Shown: positions 28,140 to 38,932, numbered from the stretch's first letter. The stretch: DNA of 64,000 nt from Shewanella sp. MTB7 (GCF_027571385.1 NZ_CP085636.1:3972001-4036000), one strand, 5' to 3'. Notes: generated by a model not told the origin, from the letters alone. Numbers and translations: made by a program.

Positions 28140-28420
28140 TATGGATGGTGGAAATGTACAACAGATGTCAGAAACATCTGGCACCCTGCGATCACGAATA
28201 AGCATATCTGACCTCCATGGATGGAGGAAATGCCGAGAAATGTCTGGAACATTTTCGGCCATGTGCAAATCCCCTCCATCGCTATCCCTGCGATCACGGA
28301 TAAGCATATCTGACCTCCATGGATGGAGGAAATGCCGAGAAATGTCTGGAACATTTTCGGCCATGTGCAAATCCCCTCCATCGCTATCTCTGCGATCACG
28401 GATAAGCACATCCATGTGCA
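28140..28420. repeat. 102-bp tandem repeat (two full, two partial units)
   Basis: The segment starting at 28201 recurs exactly 102 bases later at 28303, nearly identical. A diverged partial unit precedes it (28140-28200) and a partial unit ends it (28389-28420). Each full unit holds a CCTCC-ATGGAT-GGAGG hairpin and a second, longer one (GCCGAGAAATGT..ACATTTTCGGC). The open frames seen across it are artefacts of the 102-base period, a multiple of three. The rest of 27924-28139 shows nothing else. Confidence 0.9.
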
Positions 28421-28448
28421 AAAAAGGTCAGCTAATGCTGACCTTTTT
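28421..28448. terminator. terminator of ppiD (bidirectional)
   Basis: AAAAAGGTCAGC-TAAT-GCTGACCTTTTT, symmetric, 25 bases past the ppiD stop. Confidence 0.88.
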
Positions 28449-28472
28449 ATATCGATAATGCTTACTTAGATT

Positions 28473-30332
28473 CTATTGTAGCGGTGAGTAAAGCACTTCA
28501 CTATTCGCTTTTAACGTTGCTATTAGCGCTCGGTAGTTATCTTCGCTGTATTGAGCATTTAGTCTTTGTTTAAGTGCACTTAACATATTGTCATCAACAC
28601 CTACGGCAGCATTTACTTTATCAAGCACAATAACGGCGTATCCAGAAGCAAGAGCAACGGTATCCACAATCGCGGTCTCAGCAGGCTGCGCCATCTGGAA
28701 TGCCTTGTTGATGATTGCACCATCCACATCTTGTTCGAAACGGCCTACATTCGCTTTAGTGATAAACTCAACGTCTGTAGTTGGGAATGCTGTCATTAGC
28801 GCCTGAGCTTTATCTCTGGCAACCTCGTTAGCCTTTTCCTGTTGTAAGCGTTGAATAATACTCGATTTCACCTTAGCAAAGTCAAGCGTACCTGCTGCGA
28901 CATGAGATTTAATACGAATAACCATCGCGTGATTAGCTTCAATATCAATCACATCACTGTTCATTCCATCGAGTAAAACACTATTTGAAAATGCTGCTTT
29001 TAATACATCAGGCTTATCAAACGGTGCTGGCGCATTGTTACGTGTAAAAACAGGAGTTGTTTTAACTTCAACACCTAGCTCTTTCGCCGCTTCGCTCAAG
29101 GTATCTGGTACTTCATAACTGACATCAGCCAAGGTTTGTTGAAGACCAAAGTAAGTATCGACTGCATGCTGCTCTTTTAACTTGGCCACAATTTTTGCTT
29201 TAACATCATCGAAAGGCACTTCTGCACCAGGCTGGACATCAAGTAGCTTAATGATGTGATAGCCAAAGCTGGTTTTAACAACTGTTGAGTATTCGCCATT
29301 TGAAAGTGAATATAACACTTCATCAAATGCTGGCTCCATTACACCCTGCTCAAACCAATCCAACTGTCCACCTTGCTCACCACTAAAGGTATCTTCAGAT
29401 TCTGTTTTGGCAAGTTCAGCAAAATCTTCACCAGCTTGCAGCTTGGTATAGATTGCATCAGCTTTGGTTTTTGCAGCAGAATCGTCATCACCTAAATTAA
29501 CTAAGATGTGCGCAGCTAAACGCTTCTCAGCCTTTAAATAGTGCTGCTTATTCTCATCATAGTAAGTCTGAGCATCTTCATCTGTGACAACAACATCAGT
29601 CGCCATCTCTTTAGCATTGAGTTCGATATACTCAAGGCTCAATGTTTCAGGACTCATAAATTGAGCTAAGTTTGCATCGTAAAATGCTTTAGCTTCCTCA
29701 TCGGTGACCACGACTTCAGCGATAAATGGCGTTGCATCAACGATATGATAACGGATATCACGCGTCTGGCTCTGAATACCCGCAAGATAATCTGCTTCTC
29801 CAGCTAATACAAACTCAGATCCCACCAATGAAGCAACGAGTTGACGACGAGTCATATCGGTACGCATCATGTCTTTAAATGAGTTAGCTTGGTAACCTAG
29901 CTGACGCAAAATAGACTGGTATCTGTCATTATCAAATTGACCATCAGTTTGAAATGCGGGTTCAGTCATTATGGCTGTCTTGATCTGTTCATCAGAAACA
30001 CGTAAGCCTAACTCACTTGCACTCTGATCTAATAATTTTTCAGCAACAAGACGCTCTAAAACACTTTGCTTAACGCTGGCTAAATAATTGTCATCAGCTG
30101 CCAGTGCTCCATACATCTCGCCTAGCTGTTGCTCTAAACGACCACGTTCACTTTGATAGGCCTGTTCCAAAGCTGATTCACTGATCTCTTCACCATTAAC
30201 AGTGGCTGCAGCAACCTCTGTCGATGAACCTAAATAGCTACTCACGCCAGTAAATGCAAAGGAAAGTATCACTAGCACCAGAATGCTTTTTGCAATCACG
30301 CCCTGTGAGCCTTCGCGAATCTTCTCTAACAT
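28473..30332 (-). CDS. ppiD: peptidyl-prolyl isomerase / periplasmic chaperone PpiD
   Basis: A 619-residue membrane-anchored folding factor. Start MLEKIREGSQGVIAKSILVL with one transmembrane helix (residues 13-33), then a SurA-like N-domain and a parvulin domain around residues 265-360 (AAHILVNLGDD..GGQLDWFEQGVMEPAF..VVKTSFGYHIIKL). It sits on the periplasmic face near SecYEG. The frame is open further upstream, but that part covers a terminator; the ATG at 30332 matches the family start. Downstream of hupB, as in E. coli. Confidence 0.92.
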   Translation of the reverse strand: MLEKIREGSQGVIAKSILVLVILSFAFTGVSSYLGSSTEVAAATVNGEEISESALEQAYQSERGRLEQQLGEMYGALAADDNYLASVKQSVLERLVAEKLLDQSASELGLRVSDEQIKTAIMTEPAFQTDGQFDNDRYQSILRQLGYQANSFKDMMRTDMTRRQLVASLVGSEFVLAGEADYLAGIQSQTRDIRYHIVDATPFIAEVVVTDEEAKAFYDANLAQFMSPETLSLEYIELNAKEMATDVVVTDEDAQTYYDENKQHYLKAEKRLAAHILVNLGDDDSAAKTKADAIYTKLQAGEDFAELAKTESEDTFSGEQGGQLDWFEQGVMEPAFDEVLYSLSNGEYSTVVKTSFGYHIIKLLDVQPGAEVPFDDVKAKIVAKLKEQHAVDTYFGLQQTLADVSYEVPDTLSEAAKELGVEVKTTPVFTRNNAPAPFDKPDVLKAAFSNSVLLDGMNSDVIDIEANHAMVIRIKSHVAAGTLDFAKVKSSIIQRLQQEKANEVARDKAQALMTAFPTTDVEFITKANVGRFEQDVDGAIINKAFQMAQPAETAIVDTVALASGYAVIVLDKVNAAVGVDDNMLSALKQRLNAQYSEDNYRALIATLKANSEVLYSPLQ

Positions 30333-30361
30333 TGGATATCTCGCTTGTTGCGATAAAAAAA

Positions 30362-30398
30362 TAAAAAGGCGCATCGCGGTTATCGAGATGCGCCTTTT
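30362..30398 (-). terminator. terminator between hupB and ppiD
   Basis: On the minus strand AAAAGGCGCATC pairs with GATGCGCCTTTTT, a strong stem with a T-run; it separates hupB from ppiD. Confidence 0.75.
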
Positions 30399-30459
30399 CG
30401 TAAATATTAGGGGCAATAGAATTTTAAGTCTAAAGCGTCCTATCATACTTAACTATTTA

Positions 30460-30489
30460 TAAAAGCACTGCGGTAGACAGTGCTTTTTG
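30460..30489 (-). terminator. terminator after hupB
   Basis: AAAAGCACTG and CAGTGCTTTTT pair around a 7-base loop, about 60 bases past the hupB stop. Confidence 0.7.
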
Positions 30490-30547
30490 TTTCTATTTAG
30501 AAGCTTATTAAGAAAGTATGAAGCCTTACAAAAAGGCTAAAACTATT

Positions 30548-30820
30548 TTAGTTTACAGCGTCTTTAAGAGCTTTACCCGCTTTGAATGCAGGAATATTAG
30601 CTGCGGCGATCTTGATCTCAGCACCCGTTTGTGGGTTGCGACCAGTGCGCTCTGCACGTTGACGTACTTCAAAAGTACCAAAACCAACAAGAGAAATCTT
30701 ATCGCCATCTTTTAAGCCTTCTGTTACAGCTTCAATGAAAGAATCCAATGCACGGCCAGCAGCGGCTTTAGAAATGTCAGCACCAGAAGCGATTTTCTCG
30801 ATTAGTTCAGATTTGTTCAT
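30548..30820 (-). CDS. hupB: DNA-binding protein HU-beta
   Basis: A 90-residue histone-like protein: [20 protein letters not shown] at the start, [20 protein letters not shown] in the DNA-binding arm and [13 protein letters not shown] at the end. Full HU length. ATG at 30820 follows AAGGGGATG; an upstream in-frame ATG at 30856 lies in the leader. Nucleoid protein, forms HU dimers. Order lon-hupB-ppiD is the conserved gammaproteobacterial arrangement. Confidence 0.96.
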   Translation of the reverse strand: MNKSELIEKIASGADISKAAAGRALDSFIEAVTEGLKDGDKISLVGFGTFEVRQRAERTGRNPQTGAEIKIAAANIPAFKAGKALKDAVN

Positions 30821-30885
30821 GTCATCCCCTTGAATGTAATTTTGTTGTGCATCCATTTCCTTCTCTGGAACGGTCTGCGGAGGCT

Positions 30886-30914
30886 TTTATAACAAGCTTA
30901 AAACTAAAGTTCAA
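30886..30914 (-). promoter_or_regulatory. sigma-70 promoter of hupB
   Basis: Minus strand TTGAAC, 17-base spacer, TATAAA, then GC-rich GCCTCCGC. Leader of about 60 nt to hupB. Confidence 0.7.
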
Positions 30915-31077
30915 GCTCTACAGGAAAAGCTAAGAAATATAATTGAAAATAGCTCAAAACCAGTTGCCCCAAGGGCTTGAGAGGTGTGAGCTAACCACTG
31001 ACCTAGGCTACCACAGCTAGCGACTTTAAAAAGCCCCTTTTTGCATTTTTTTTGCTGCATTTCGCAATTTTCATGCG

Positions 31078-33435
31078 TTAGCCTAAGTTTTTAACGATTT
31101 CAAAGCCTTCAATTGGACGTTCTAACGCTAATTTCAGCACTTCGTCCACCCAACGTACCGGATAGATTTGCAGATCGGCAACAACATTTGCCGGGATCTC
31201 CTCCAAATCGCGCTCATTTTCTTTTGGGATCAACACAATTTTAGTCCCCCCACGATGAGCAGCTAAGAGTTTTTCCTTCAATCCACCAATAGGAAGCACT
31301 TCACCACGTAGGGTGATCTCGCCAGTCATGGCAACATCTGCTCGCACAGGATTACCTGTCAGGCTAGACACCAAAGCCGTACACATTGCCGCACCTGCTG
31401 ATGGGCCATCTTTTGGCGTAGCGCCTTCTGGTACGTGTACATGAATATCACGCTTTTCATAAAAATCAGGATTTATGCCTAACTGCTCTGCACGGGCACG
31501 AACGACTGTCATTGCAGCTTGAATAGACTCCTGCATCACATCACCCAGTGAACCGGTATAGCTCAGCTTGCCTTTACCCGGCACTGATGTCGCTTCAATG
31601 GTCAACAGATCGCCACCCACTTCAGTCCAAGCAAGCCCAGTCACTTGACCAATTTGATTGTTTGACTCAGCTTTACCATAATCACATCGCTGAACGCCTA
31701 AGAATGACTTAAGATTTTCCTGCGTCACATCAATGTGCTTCACTGTCTTATCTAACAAGATCCTCTTCACCACTTTACGACAGATCTTAGAAAGTTCACG
31801 TTCAAGTGCACGTACACCCGCTTCACGAGTGTAATAACGAATAATGCCAATAATGGCACTATCGTGAACCGTCACTTCTTTCGGCTTGAGTCCATTACGT
31901 TCAATCTGCTTCTGCAGTAGATGCTGTTTCGCAATATTTAACTTCTCATCTTCCGTGTAGCCAGAAAGACGGATAACTTCCATACGATCCAGTAATGGAC
32001 CAGGAATGTTCATCGAATTAGAGGTTGCCACAAACATCACATCAGACAGATCGTAATCCACCTCTAAGTAATGATCACTAAACGTTGAGTTCTGTTCTGG
32101 ATCAAGGACTTCCAAAAGCGCAGATGCAGGGTCACCTCGCATATCCGAGCTCATCTTATCGATCTCATCGAGTAAGAAAAGTGGGTTTTTAACTCCGACT
32201 TTGGCCATCTTTTGGATAACTTTGCCCGGCATAGAGCCAATATATGTACGACGATGACCACGGATCTCCGCTTCATCACGTACGCCACCTAAAGCGACAC
32301 GTACATATTTACGACCCGTTGCTTTAGCAATAGACTGACCTAGAGAGGTTTTACCCACACCCGGTGGTCCAACTAAACACAAGATAGGGCCTTTGAGCTG
32401 CTTAACACGGCTTTGGACTGCAAGATACTCTAAGATGCGCTCCTTGACTTTTTCAAGTCCAAAGTGATCGGTATCGAGTACATCTTGTGCTTTAGCTAAA
32501 TCACGTTTTATTTTAGAACGCTGATACCAAGGTACTGAAACCATCCAATCGACATAACTGCGTACGACAGTAGCTTCTGCTGACATAGGCGACATCATTT
32601 TCAATTTGTTCAGCTCAGCAGTGGCTTTATCTTTGGCCTCTTCTGGCATCTTAGCGTCTTCAATCTTACGCGCTAAAGATTCGAATTCATCATGAGACTC
32701 GTCAATATCACCAAGCTCTTTTTGAATCGCCTTCATCTGCTCGTTAAGATAGTACTCGCGCTGGCTCTTCTCCATCTGTTTCTTAACGCGTGAACGGATC
32801 CGTTTCTCAACCTGAAGCAGGTCAATTTCAGACTCCATCATCGCCATCAAATATTCAAGACGCTCAGCAACATCAACCATCTCAAGTACAGCTTGTTTAT
32901 CTTCAAGCTTAAGTGGCATATGAGCCGCCATAGTATCAGCTAAGCGAGGTGCTTCATCTATGCCAGATAGCGAGGTCAAGACTTCTGGAGGTATCTTCTT
33001 ATTAAGCTTGATGTAACCTTCGAATTGGCCTACAGCAGAACGTACGAGTACCTCTTCCTCCTTCTCAGCCATAGGCTCAGATTCAAGGTAGTGCGCAGTC
33101 GCGACGAAAAAAGACTCTTCATCAGTATATTTTTCGATGCGCGCACGTTTGCCACCTTCAACCAATACCTTGACAGTGCCATCAGGCAGCTTCAATAGTT
33201 GTAAAATTGAGGCTACGGTACCGACCTCAAAAATGTCATCAGTACTTGGGTCGTCGAGCTCAGCATCTCGCTGGGCCACTAAAATAATTTGCTTATCTTG
33301 CTCCATCGCCGTTTCCAGGCAACGGATTGACTTTTCCCGTCCAACGAATAACGGAATTACCATATGGGGATATACGACCACATCTCTTAGTGGTAATACA
33401 GGTAGTTCGATTCGCGCTTCACTCTCTTGTGTCAT
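31078..33435 (-). CDS. lon: ATP-dependent protease Lon
   Basis: A 785-residue LonA protease, close to the E. coli length of 784. N-domain [23 protein letters not shown]+ Walker [11 protein letters not shown] around residue 355, Walker [11 protein letters not shown] and the catalytic serine in [11 protein letters not shown] near residue 679, with a downstream lysine. Degrades damaged and regulatory proteins in the cytoplasm. Separate heat-shock-type promoter at 33470-33496. Lies between hupB and clpX. Confidence 0.97.
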   Translation of the reverse strand: MTQESEARIELPVLPLRDVVVYPHMVIPLFVGREKSIRCLETAMEQDKQIILVAQRDAELDDPSTDDIFEVGTVASILQLLKLPDGTVKVLVEGGKRARIEKYTDEESFFVATAHYLESEPMAEKEEEVLVRSAVGQFEGYIKLNKKIPPEVLTSLSGIDEAPRLADTMAAHMPLKLEDKQAVLEMVDVAERLEYLMAMMESEIDLLQVEKRIRSRVKKQMEKSQREYYLNEQMKAIQKELGDIDESHDEFESLARKIEDAKMPEEAKDKATAELNKLKMMSPMSAEATVVRSYVDWMVSVPWYQRSKIKRDLAKAQDVLDTDHFGLEKVKERILEYLAVQSRVKQLKGPILCLVGPPGVGKTSLGQSIAKATGRKYVRVALGGVRDEAEIRGHRRTYIGSMPGKVIQKMAKVGVKNPLFLLDEIDKMSSDMRGDPASALLEVLDPEQNSTFSDHYLEVDYDLSDVMFVATSNSMNIPGPLLDRMEVIRLSGYTEDEKLNIAKQHLLQKQIERNGLKPKEVTVHDSAIIGIIRYYTREAGVRALERELSKICRKVVKRILLDKTVKHIDVTQENLKSFLGVQRCDYGKAESNNQIGQVTGLAWTEVGGDLLTIEATSVPGKGKLSYTGSLGDVMQESIQAAMTVVRARAEQLGINPDFYEKRDIHVHVPEGATPKDGPSAGAAMCTALVSSLTGNPVRADVAMTGEITLRGEVLPIGGLKEKLLAAHRGGTKIVLIPKENERDLEEIPANVVADLQIYPVRWVDEVLKLALERPIEGFEIVKNLG

Positions 33436-33469
33436 AGCTCGATTCCGTTTGATGATAATACTAACCAGT

Positions 33470-33496
33470 ATATTGGGATGAATTCATTAATTTCAA
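33470..33496 (-). promoter_or_regulatory. sigma-32 type heat-shock promoter of lon
   Basis: Minus strand TTGAAA at 33496-33491, 13-base spacer, CCCAATAT at 33477-33470. This resembles the heat-shock consensus CTTGAAA-N11-15-CCCCATNT with few mismatches, in the right place for lon. Confidence 0.65.
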
Positions 33497-33526
33497 TAGC
33501 TAATAGCTATTTAATAGGCTGAGAGC

Positions 33527-33560
33527 ATAAAAAAAGGAGCCATATAGGCTCCTTTTTTCT
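33527..33560 (-). terminator. terminator after clpX
   Basis: AAAAAAGGAGCC-ATAT-GGCTCCTTTTTT, 22 bases past the clpX stop; symmetric. Confidence 0.88.
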
Positions 33561-33581
33561 ACAGACTAAATTTTAGCTGGA

Positions 33582-34862
33582 TTATTGTTCAGCGCCAGCA
33601 GCCTGAGACTCACTATTTTCATAAATGAGTATAGGCGTTGACTCGCCCTTAACGACTGATTCATCTATGACGACTTTCGCCACATTATCAGTAGAAGGTA
33701 AATCATACATAATATCGAGTAGGATACCTTCGACGATAGAACGTAAACCACGAGCACCTGTTTTACGTGTTTTAGCTTTTATCGCTATTGCTCTAAGTGC
33801 ATCTTCACGGAATTCAAGCTCTACCTCTTCCATTTCAAACAAAGCGGCGAACTGCTTAGTCAGTGCGTTCTTAGGCTCAGATAAAATCTGTACTAAAGCA
33901 TCATCATCAAGTTCAGTAAGCGTAGCAAGTACCGGGAGTCGTCCGATAAACTCTGGTATCAAACCATATTTTACCAAATCTTCAGGTTCAACTTGCATCA
34001 AGATTTCAGAAATCGTCGCCTTGTCATCTTCACCTTTGACTTGAGCGCTGAAACCAATACCTGTACCAGTGTGAGCACGCTGTTGAATCACTTTCTCTAA
34101 TCCAGAGAATGCACCACCACATATAAAGAGGATCTTAGAGGTATCGACCTGTAAAAACTCTTGTTGTGGATGCTTACGTCCACCTTGTGGGGGCACTGCA
34201 GCAACGGTACCTTCTATCAACTTAAGCAAAGCTTGCTGTACACCTTCACCAGAGACATCTCGTGTAATGGATGGGTTGTCAGACTTACGGCTGATTTTAT
34301 CGATCTCATCGATATAAACGATACCGCGCTGAGCCTTTTCTACGTCATAGTCACACTTTTGTAGTAGCTTTTGAATGATATTCTCAACATCTTCACCCAC
34401 GTAACCCGCTTCAGTAAGCGTGGTAGCATCGGCCATAGTGAAAGGGACATTCAGGAATCGCGCAAGTGTTTCTGCCAGTAAGGTTTTACCGCTACCGGTT
34501 GGCCCAATAAGCAAGATGTTACTCTTACCAAGCTCAACACCATCTTTCGGACTCGCATTCTTTAAACGCTTATAGTGATTATATACTGCAACCGAAAGGA
34601 CCTTCTTAGCCTTATCTTGTCCAATGACATAATCATCTAGATGCGCTCGCAGCTCATGTGGAGTCGGTAGTTTATCTTGATCTTGCTTAGGTAAAATCTC
34701 TTTAATCTCTTCCCTGATTATATCGTTGCAGAGCTCTACGCACTCATCGCAAACGTATACTGAAGGGCCAGCAATGAGTTTTCTAACCTCATGTTGGCTC
34801 TTTCCACAAAAAGAGCAGTAGAGTAGTTTCCCACTATCACCTGTACTTTTGTTATCACTCAT
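33582..34862 (-). CDS. clpX: ClpX ATPase/unfoldase of the ClpXP protease
   Basis: A 426-residue AAA+ unfoldase. Zinc-finger cysteines C16, C19, C38, C41; Walker A GPTGSGKT; Walker B VYIDEIDK; pore-loop GYVGED; ClpP-docking IGF loop ([10 protein letters not shown]). It recognises substrates such as ssrA-tagged proteins and feeds them to ClpP. 81 bases downstream of clpP; the pair probably forms one transcript. Confidence 0.97.
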   Translation of the reverse strand: MSDNKSTGDSGKLLYCSFCGKSQHEVRKLIAGPSVYVCDECVELCNDIIREEIKEILPKQDQDKLPTPHELRAHLDDYVIGQDKAKKVLSVAVYNHYKRLKNASPKDGVELGKSNILLIGPTGSGKTLLAETLARFLNVPFTMADATTLTEAGYVGEDVENIIQKLLQKCDYDVEKAQRGIVYIDEIDKISRKSDNPSITRDVSGEGVQQALLKLIEGTVAAVPPQGGRKHPQQEFLQVDTSKILFICGGAFSGLEKVIQQRAHTGTGIGFSAQVKGEDDKATISEILMQVEPEDLVKYGLIPEFIGRLPVLATLTELDDDALVQILSEPKNALTKQFAALFEMEEVELEFREDALRAIAIKAKTRKTGARGLRSIVEGILLDIMYDLPSTDNVAKVVIDESVVKGESTPILIYENSESQAAGAEQ

Positions 34863-34943
34863 TACTCTACCTCTTGAACAGTCTGCACTACTGTCTAAAT
34901 CACCTACAACCTAAACTCATGATAGCTCAGCCGTAGATAAAAA

Positions 34944-35555
34944 TCAGCCCCGTTGATTAAACACTGAGTCGACTAAGCCATATTCAGCAGCTTGAGTTGC
35001 ACTCATGAAGTTATCGCGGTCTGTATCACGTTCGATAATTTCCAAAGGTTGACCCGTATGTTCAGCCAACATTTGGTTTAATTTGTTTTTAATACCAAGA
35101 ATCTCTTGCGCATGAATAGCGATATCCGAAGCCTGACCTTGAAAACCACCTAGCGGCTGATGGATCATGACACGAGAGTTAGGTAAACAATGACGCTTAC
35201 CTTTAGCGCCACCAGCAAGCAGGAATGCACCCATACTTGCGGCTTGACCGATACAAACAGTACTGACATCTGGCTTGATAAACTGCATCGTATCGTAAAT
35301 TGCCATACCAGCAGTGACAGAACCACCTGGTGAATTGATATAAAGCGAGATCTCTTGATCTGGGTTCTCTGACTCCAAAAAAAGTAATTGAGCCACGATG
35401 AGGTTAGCCATATGCTCTTCGACTTGACCCACTAAGAAGATGACGCGCTCTTTAAGCAGACGAGAATAGATATCGTATGAACGTTCACCTTTAGCGGTTT
35501 GTTCAACCACCATAGGAACGAGTGCATTTAGTACTGATTCTGGTGCATTTTGCAT
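34944..35555 (-). CDS. clpP: ClpP protease subunit
   Basis: A 203-residue serine peptidase with the triad S107 (GQAASMGAF), H132 (MIHQPLGG) and D181 (DTDRDNFMS). The N-terminal propeptide ([14 protein letters not shown]) is short, with [10 protein letters not shown] at the start of the mature part. Forms the 14-mer barrel capped by ClpX. Downstream of tig with a hairpin in between. Confidence 0.97.
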   Translation of the reverse strand: MQNAPESVLNALVPMVVEQTAKGERSYDIYSRLLKERVIFLVGQVEEHMANLIVAQLLFLESENPDQEISLYINSPGGSVTAGMAIYDTMQFIKPDVSTVCIGQAASMGAFLLAGGAKGKRHCLPNSRVMIHQPLGGFQGQASDIAIHAQEILGIKNKLNQMLAEHTGQPLEIIERDTDRDNFMSATQAAEYGLVDSVFNQRG

Positions 35556-35573
35556 TATTTATAATCCCTAAAT

Positions 35574-35606
35574 AAAAACGGCTCGAATGAGAAACCTCAT
35601 ACGAGC
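35574..35606 (-). terminator. terminator or attenuator between tig and clpP
   Basis: Minus strand GGCTCGTATGAG-GTTT-CTCATTCGAGCC followed by GTTTTTA. One mismatch in a 12-base stem. It lies in the 90-base tig-clpP gap, so clpP likely has its own promoter too or relies on read-through. Confidence 0.7.
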
Positions 35607-35645
35607 CATTATAAATGGTGAACAACCATTTAAGTCAAGCGAAGC

Positions 35646-36950
35646 TTAACCTTGTTGAGTAGCCTTGTTCATAAATTCTTCAAAATTGACAGTTTTCTCA
35701 GTCACTTTTGCAGTTTTTAGCAATGCTTCAACGGCTTGTTCTTCAAGAGCAACATTACGCATGTTCTGCATCATCTCTTGATTGCCATTGTAATATTCAA
35801 CAACTTCACTTGGGTCTTCGTATGCAGAAGCCATAGAAGCGATAAGTCCTTGAACTCGTTCGTCTTCAGCTTTCAGCTCATTAGTCTTGATGACTTCACC
35901 CAATAATAGACCAACTTTCACGCGACGTTCTGCTTGTTCAGTAAATAAATCAGCTGGTAGCTCAGGCATATTTGCAGCTTGGTCGCCGAAACGTTGCATA
36001 GCTTGCTTACGCAGCACTTCAACTTCGCCAGCAACGAGTGCAGCAGGAAGATCAAGTACATTCTGCTCTAGCAGACCATTAAGCACTTGCTCTTTCACAT
36101 TGGCTTTAAGCGCCTGCTCAAGTTCACGGCTCATGTTCTTGCTAATTTCAGCTTTAAGCGCTTCTAAACCACCTTCAGCAACACCGAAAAGTGTCGCGAA
36201 CTCATCATTCACTTCAGGTAAGTTAGCCGCTTGTACTTCATTCAAAGTAATAGCGAACTTGGCCACTTTACCTTTTAAGTTTTCAGCGTGGTAATCGTCA
36301 GGGAAAGTCACGTCGATATCGAACTCTTCACCTGCTTTATGACCTTCAACACCAGATTCAAAACCTGGGATCATACGGCCAGAACCAAGTTGAAGTTCGA
36401 AATCTTCAGCTTTTCCGCCTTCAAACTCTTCACCATCGATAGAACCAACAAAATTAATCTTGGCTTTATCACCATCGCCAGCAGCACGTTCAACAGCTGC
36501 ATAAGTAGCATGTTGCTTACGTAGTGTTTCGATCATGGTGTCGACATCTGCATCGGTAACCACTGAAGTTGGTTGCTCAACAGCAATATCTTCAAGTCCT
36601 TTCAATTCTACTTCTGGGTAGATTTCGAAAGTTGCAACAAACTGGAAGTTTTCCGCATCCGATTCACCAGGAACAAATGTTGGTGCGCCAGCTGGGTTTA
36701 ACTTCTCTGCGATGATCGCTTCAACGAAATTACGCTGCATGACTTCGCCAGTAATATCTTGACGAATTGCATTGCCATAACGCTTGTTGATGACACTTAC
36801 AGGTACTTTTCCTGGACGAAAACCTGGGATACGAGCGCGCTTAGCTTCGCTTTTTAGACTATCGTTTACAGCTTTCTCAATCTGTTCAGCAGGAACAGAA
36901 ATGGTCAAACGGCGCTCTAGGCCTTGTGTTGTTTCAACAGAAACTTGCAT
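35646..36950 (-). CDS. tig: trigger factor
   Basis: A 434-residue ribosome-bound chaperone and prolyl isomerase. Ribosome-binding signature GFRPGKVP near residue 44-51, FKBP-like domain around 155-240 ([20 protein letters not shown]) and a long helical C-domain. Same size as in E. coli (432). First gene of tig-clpP-clpX-lon-hupB-ppiD, the standard order. Confidence 0.96.
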   Translation of the reverse strand: MQVSVETTQGLERRLTISVPAEQIEKAVNDSLKSEAKRARIPGFRPGKVPVSVINKRYGNAIRQDITGEVMQRNFVEAIIAEKLNPAGAPTFVPGESDAENFQFVATFEIYPEVELKGLEDIAVEQPTSVVTDADVDTMIETLRKQHATYAAVERAAGDGDKAKINFVGSIDGEEFEGGKAEDFELQLGSGRMIPGFESGVEGHKAGEEFDIDVTFPDDYHAENLKGKVAKFAITLNEVQAANLPEVNDEFATLFGVAEGGLEALKAEISKNMSRELEQALKANVKEQVLNGLLEQNVLDLPAALVAGEVEVLRKQAMQRFGDQAANMPELPADLFTEQAERRVKVGLLLGEVIKTNELKAEDERVQGLIASMASAYEDPSEVVEYYNGNQEMMQNMRNVALEEQAVEALLKTAKVTEKTVNFEEFMNKATQQG

Positions 36951-37154
36951 TTTTTTACCTCAAAATAAGTCTAACGTCCTTTGTAATAGTCGAATGTTCA
37001 ACTATTAAAGTATTCGTTTCTTGATCTTAAAAGTTGACTAGACAGCCCATTATAACTCACTTGCTGTGCTAGCCATTCATAATTGATGTTTATCAAGACG
37101 CGACATTATAGCCACGCTTTTCAGCAGAGTCGACCACAAAACGTGAATTTCAGA

Positions 37155-37188
37155 TGTAAAAAAAGCGACCTAAGGTCGCTTTTTTTAC
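37155..37188 (-). terminator. terminator after the tRNA cluster
   Basis: AAAAAAAGCGACC-TA-AGGTCGCTTTTTTT, symmetric, just past tRNA-His. Confidence 0.85.
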
Positions 37189-37203
37189 ATTCTTACAAAG
37201 AAA

Positions 37204-37279
37204 TGGGGTGACTGATGGGGTTCGAACCCACGACAACCGGAATCACAATCCGGGACTCTACCAACTGAGCTACAATCAC
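37204..37279 (-). tRNA. tRNA-His (GTG)
   Basis: Minus strand starts GTGATTGTAGCTCAGTTGG, anticodon loop ATTGTGATT, T-arm GGGTTCGAACCCC, encoded CCA. The extra G at -1 (37280) typical of tRNA-His is present. Confidence 0.96.
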
Positions 37280-37289
37280 CACTGATATT

Positions 37290-37366
37290 TGGTGCGCCCG
37301 GCAGGATTCGAACCTGCGGCCACCCGCTTAGAAGGCGGGTGCTCTATCCAACTGAGCTACGGGCGC
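37290..37366 (-). tRNA. tRNA-Arg (TCT)
   Basis: Minus strand starts GCGCCCGTAGCTCAGTTGG, anticodon loop CTTCTAA, T-arm AGGTTCGAATCCT, encoded CCA. 77 nt. Reads AGA/AGG codons. Confidence 0.96.
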
Positions 37367-37459
37367 TTCGATAATGAGTTAATCTTCAACTCACATCCTG
37401 AACTGGCGTGAAATATAAATCTTCACTTTACTCGCTGTTTCAAGCAAATAAATATCAAA

Positions 37460-37536
<77 letters not shown>

Positions 37537-37733
37537 AATATTACTTTTTTGATATTTTGTTAATACCAGAGACTAACCCTGTTCTTCTTTCAATTCAAAA
37601 GCTGGATATGAAAGAAGTGTATTAATTATCAATGCCAAATTGTTAAGACTTTTATATGCAATTCAATATTGGGATAAATTACAAATCTCAGCTCAAGTGA
37701 AGCTAGTAAGCCTTCTCGTTGAGAACGGAGCGC

Positions 37734-37762
37734 ATCTTATCCCCTCACCTTACATGCGTCAA
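37734..37762 (-). promoter_or_regulatory. stable-RNA type promoter for the tRNA cluster
   Basis: Minus strand TTGACG (37762-37757), exactly 17 bases, TAAGAT (37739-37734), then the GC-rich discriminator GCGCTCCG. It lies about 190 bases upstream of tRNA-Pro. The leader 37537-37726 contains no tRNA fold I can recognise, only an 8-base stem (CTTCTTTC/GAAAGAAG, 37583-37617). The remaining 37763-37987 holds the folD leader. Confidence 0.7.
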
Positions 37763-37987
37763 CGCTTTTTTTATAAAGAAAGTTCGCCTGCTCACTTTAC
37801 AGACTAAACTGTTTTGAATAAGTTAGAAATCAATCAAACTGGGGGTTATCTATTCAATATAGCTTGATGTAAATTATCCGTATATGAGAACGGATTGTTA
37901 CCTAGGTTATTAAATGACACCAAGTCTATCGCCTGTTAAAATGTCGTCGATTTTTTTATCGCGCCTTATTAAGGATATCTCCCCCAG

Positions 37988-38842
37988 ATGACAGCTCAAA
38001 TAATCGATGGTAAAGCCATTGCTCAATCCATTCGAACACAGCTCAAAGAAAAAGTAACTGCCCGCAAAGAGGCTGGTAAAAGAGCACCAGGTTTAGCGGT
38101 TATCTTGGTTGGCTCAGATCCAGCCTCACAAGTCTATGTAGGCAGTAAACGACGTGCCTGTGAAGAGGTGGGGTTTTTATCTCGCTCATACGATCTGGAC
38201 ACTAGCACAACTGAAGAACAACTACTTTCGCTCATCGATGAGTGCAATCAAGACCCTAGCATCGATGGCATTTTAATTCAGTTACCTTTGCCAGCTCATA
38301 TTGAAGAATCTAACATTATCGAACGTATTCGTCCCGATAAAGATGTTGATGGCTTCCATCCTTATAATGTAGGGCGACTCGCACAACGTACACCCGTTCT
38401 ACGTTCATGCACTCCTATGGGGATCATGACACTTATCAAATCAACTGGGGTTGATACATATGGCCTAGATGCCATCGTTGTTGGTGCATCAAACATCGTT
38501 GGCCGCCCAATGAGCTTAGAACTCTTACTTGCCGGTTGTACGACGACGATATGCCACAGGTTTACGCGTAACCTAGAGCAAAAAGTCAGACAAGCTGATT
38601 TGGTTGTTGTCGCGGTAGGCAAACCAGGCTTTATTCCTGGTGAATGGATTAAACCTGGCGCCTTGGTGATTGACGTAGGCATTAATCGTCTTGAAGATGG
38701 CACATTAGTGGGTGATGTTCAGTATGAAGTGGCAGCGCAAAATGCCAGCTTTATCACACCTGTACCTGGTGGAGTTGGCCCCATGACCATTGCCAGTCTC
38801 TTAGAAAATACCCTTTATGCAGCTGAACGGTTTCACGATTAA
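37988..38842 (+). CDS. folD: FolD bifunctional methylene-THF dehydrogenase/cyclohydrolase
   Basis: A 284-residue enzyme converting 5,10-methylene-THF to 10-formyl-THF via NADP+. Active-site Tyr/Lys in [16 protein letters not shown] (K54), [24 protein letters not shown], the nucleotide site [12 protein letters not shown] and the end [11 protein letters not shown] are all present. ATG at 37988; single gene with its own terminator. Confidence 0.96.
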   Translation: MTAQIIDGKAIAQSIRTQLKEKVTARKEAGKRAPGLAVILVGSDPASQVYVGSKRRACEEVGFLSRSYDLDTSTTEEQLLSLIDECNQDPSIDGILIQLPLPAHIEESNIIERIRPDKDVDGFHPYNVGRLAQRTPVLRSCTPMGIMTLIKSTGVDTYGLDAIVVGASNIVGRPMSLELLLAGCTTTICHRFTRNLEQKVRQADLVVVAVGKPGFIPGEWIKPGALVIDVGINRLEDGTLVGDVQYEVAAQNASFITPVPGGVGPMTIASLLENTLYAAERFHD

Positions 38843-38886
38843 CATAAGGTTCTAGGTTCTAGGTTCTAGTAAAAAAATACAAACAT

Positions 38887-38915
38887 AAAAAAGCCTGCGT
38901 CAACAGGCTTTTTTA
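38887..38915. terminator. bidirectional terminator folD / cysS
   Basis: AAAAAAGCCTG-CGTCAA-CAGGCTTTTTT between convergent folD and cysS. Confidence 0.85.
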
Positions 38916-38932
38916 TACAGTAAATTTTAATT

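Noticed and set aside
28140..28420. CRISPR array
   Set aside because: The repeats are 102 bp and contiguous, without unique spacers or cas genes.
28017..28421. Open frames of 90-134 codons on both strands across 28.0-28.4 kb
   Set aside because: They arise because the 102-bp repeat period is a multiple of three. No ribosome site, no family, and the translations just repeat.
37367..37459. A fourth, degenerate tRNA between tRNA-Pro and tRNA-Arg
   Set aside because: The 93-base gap has about the right length, but no T-arm GTTCGAA or anticodon stem is visible.
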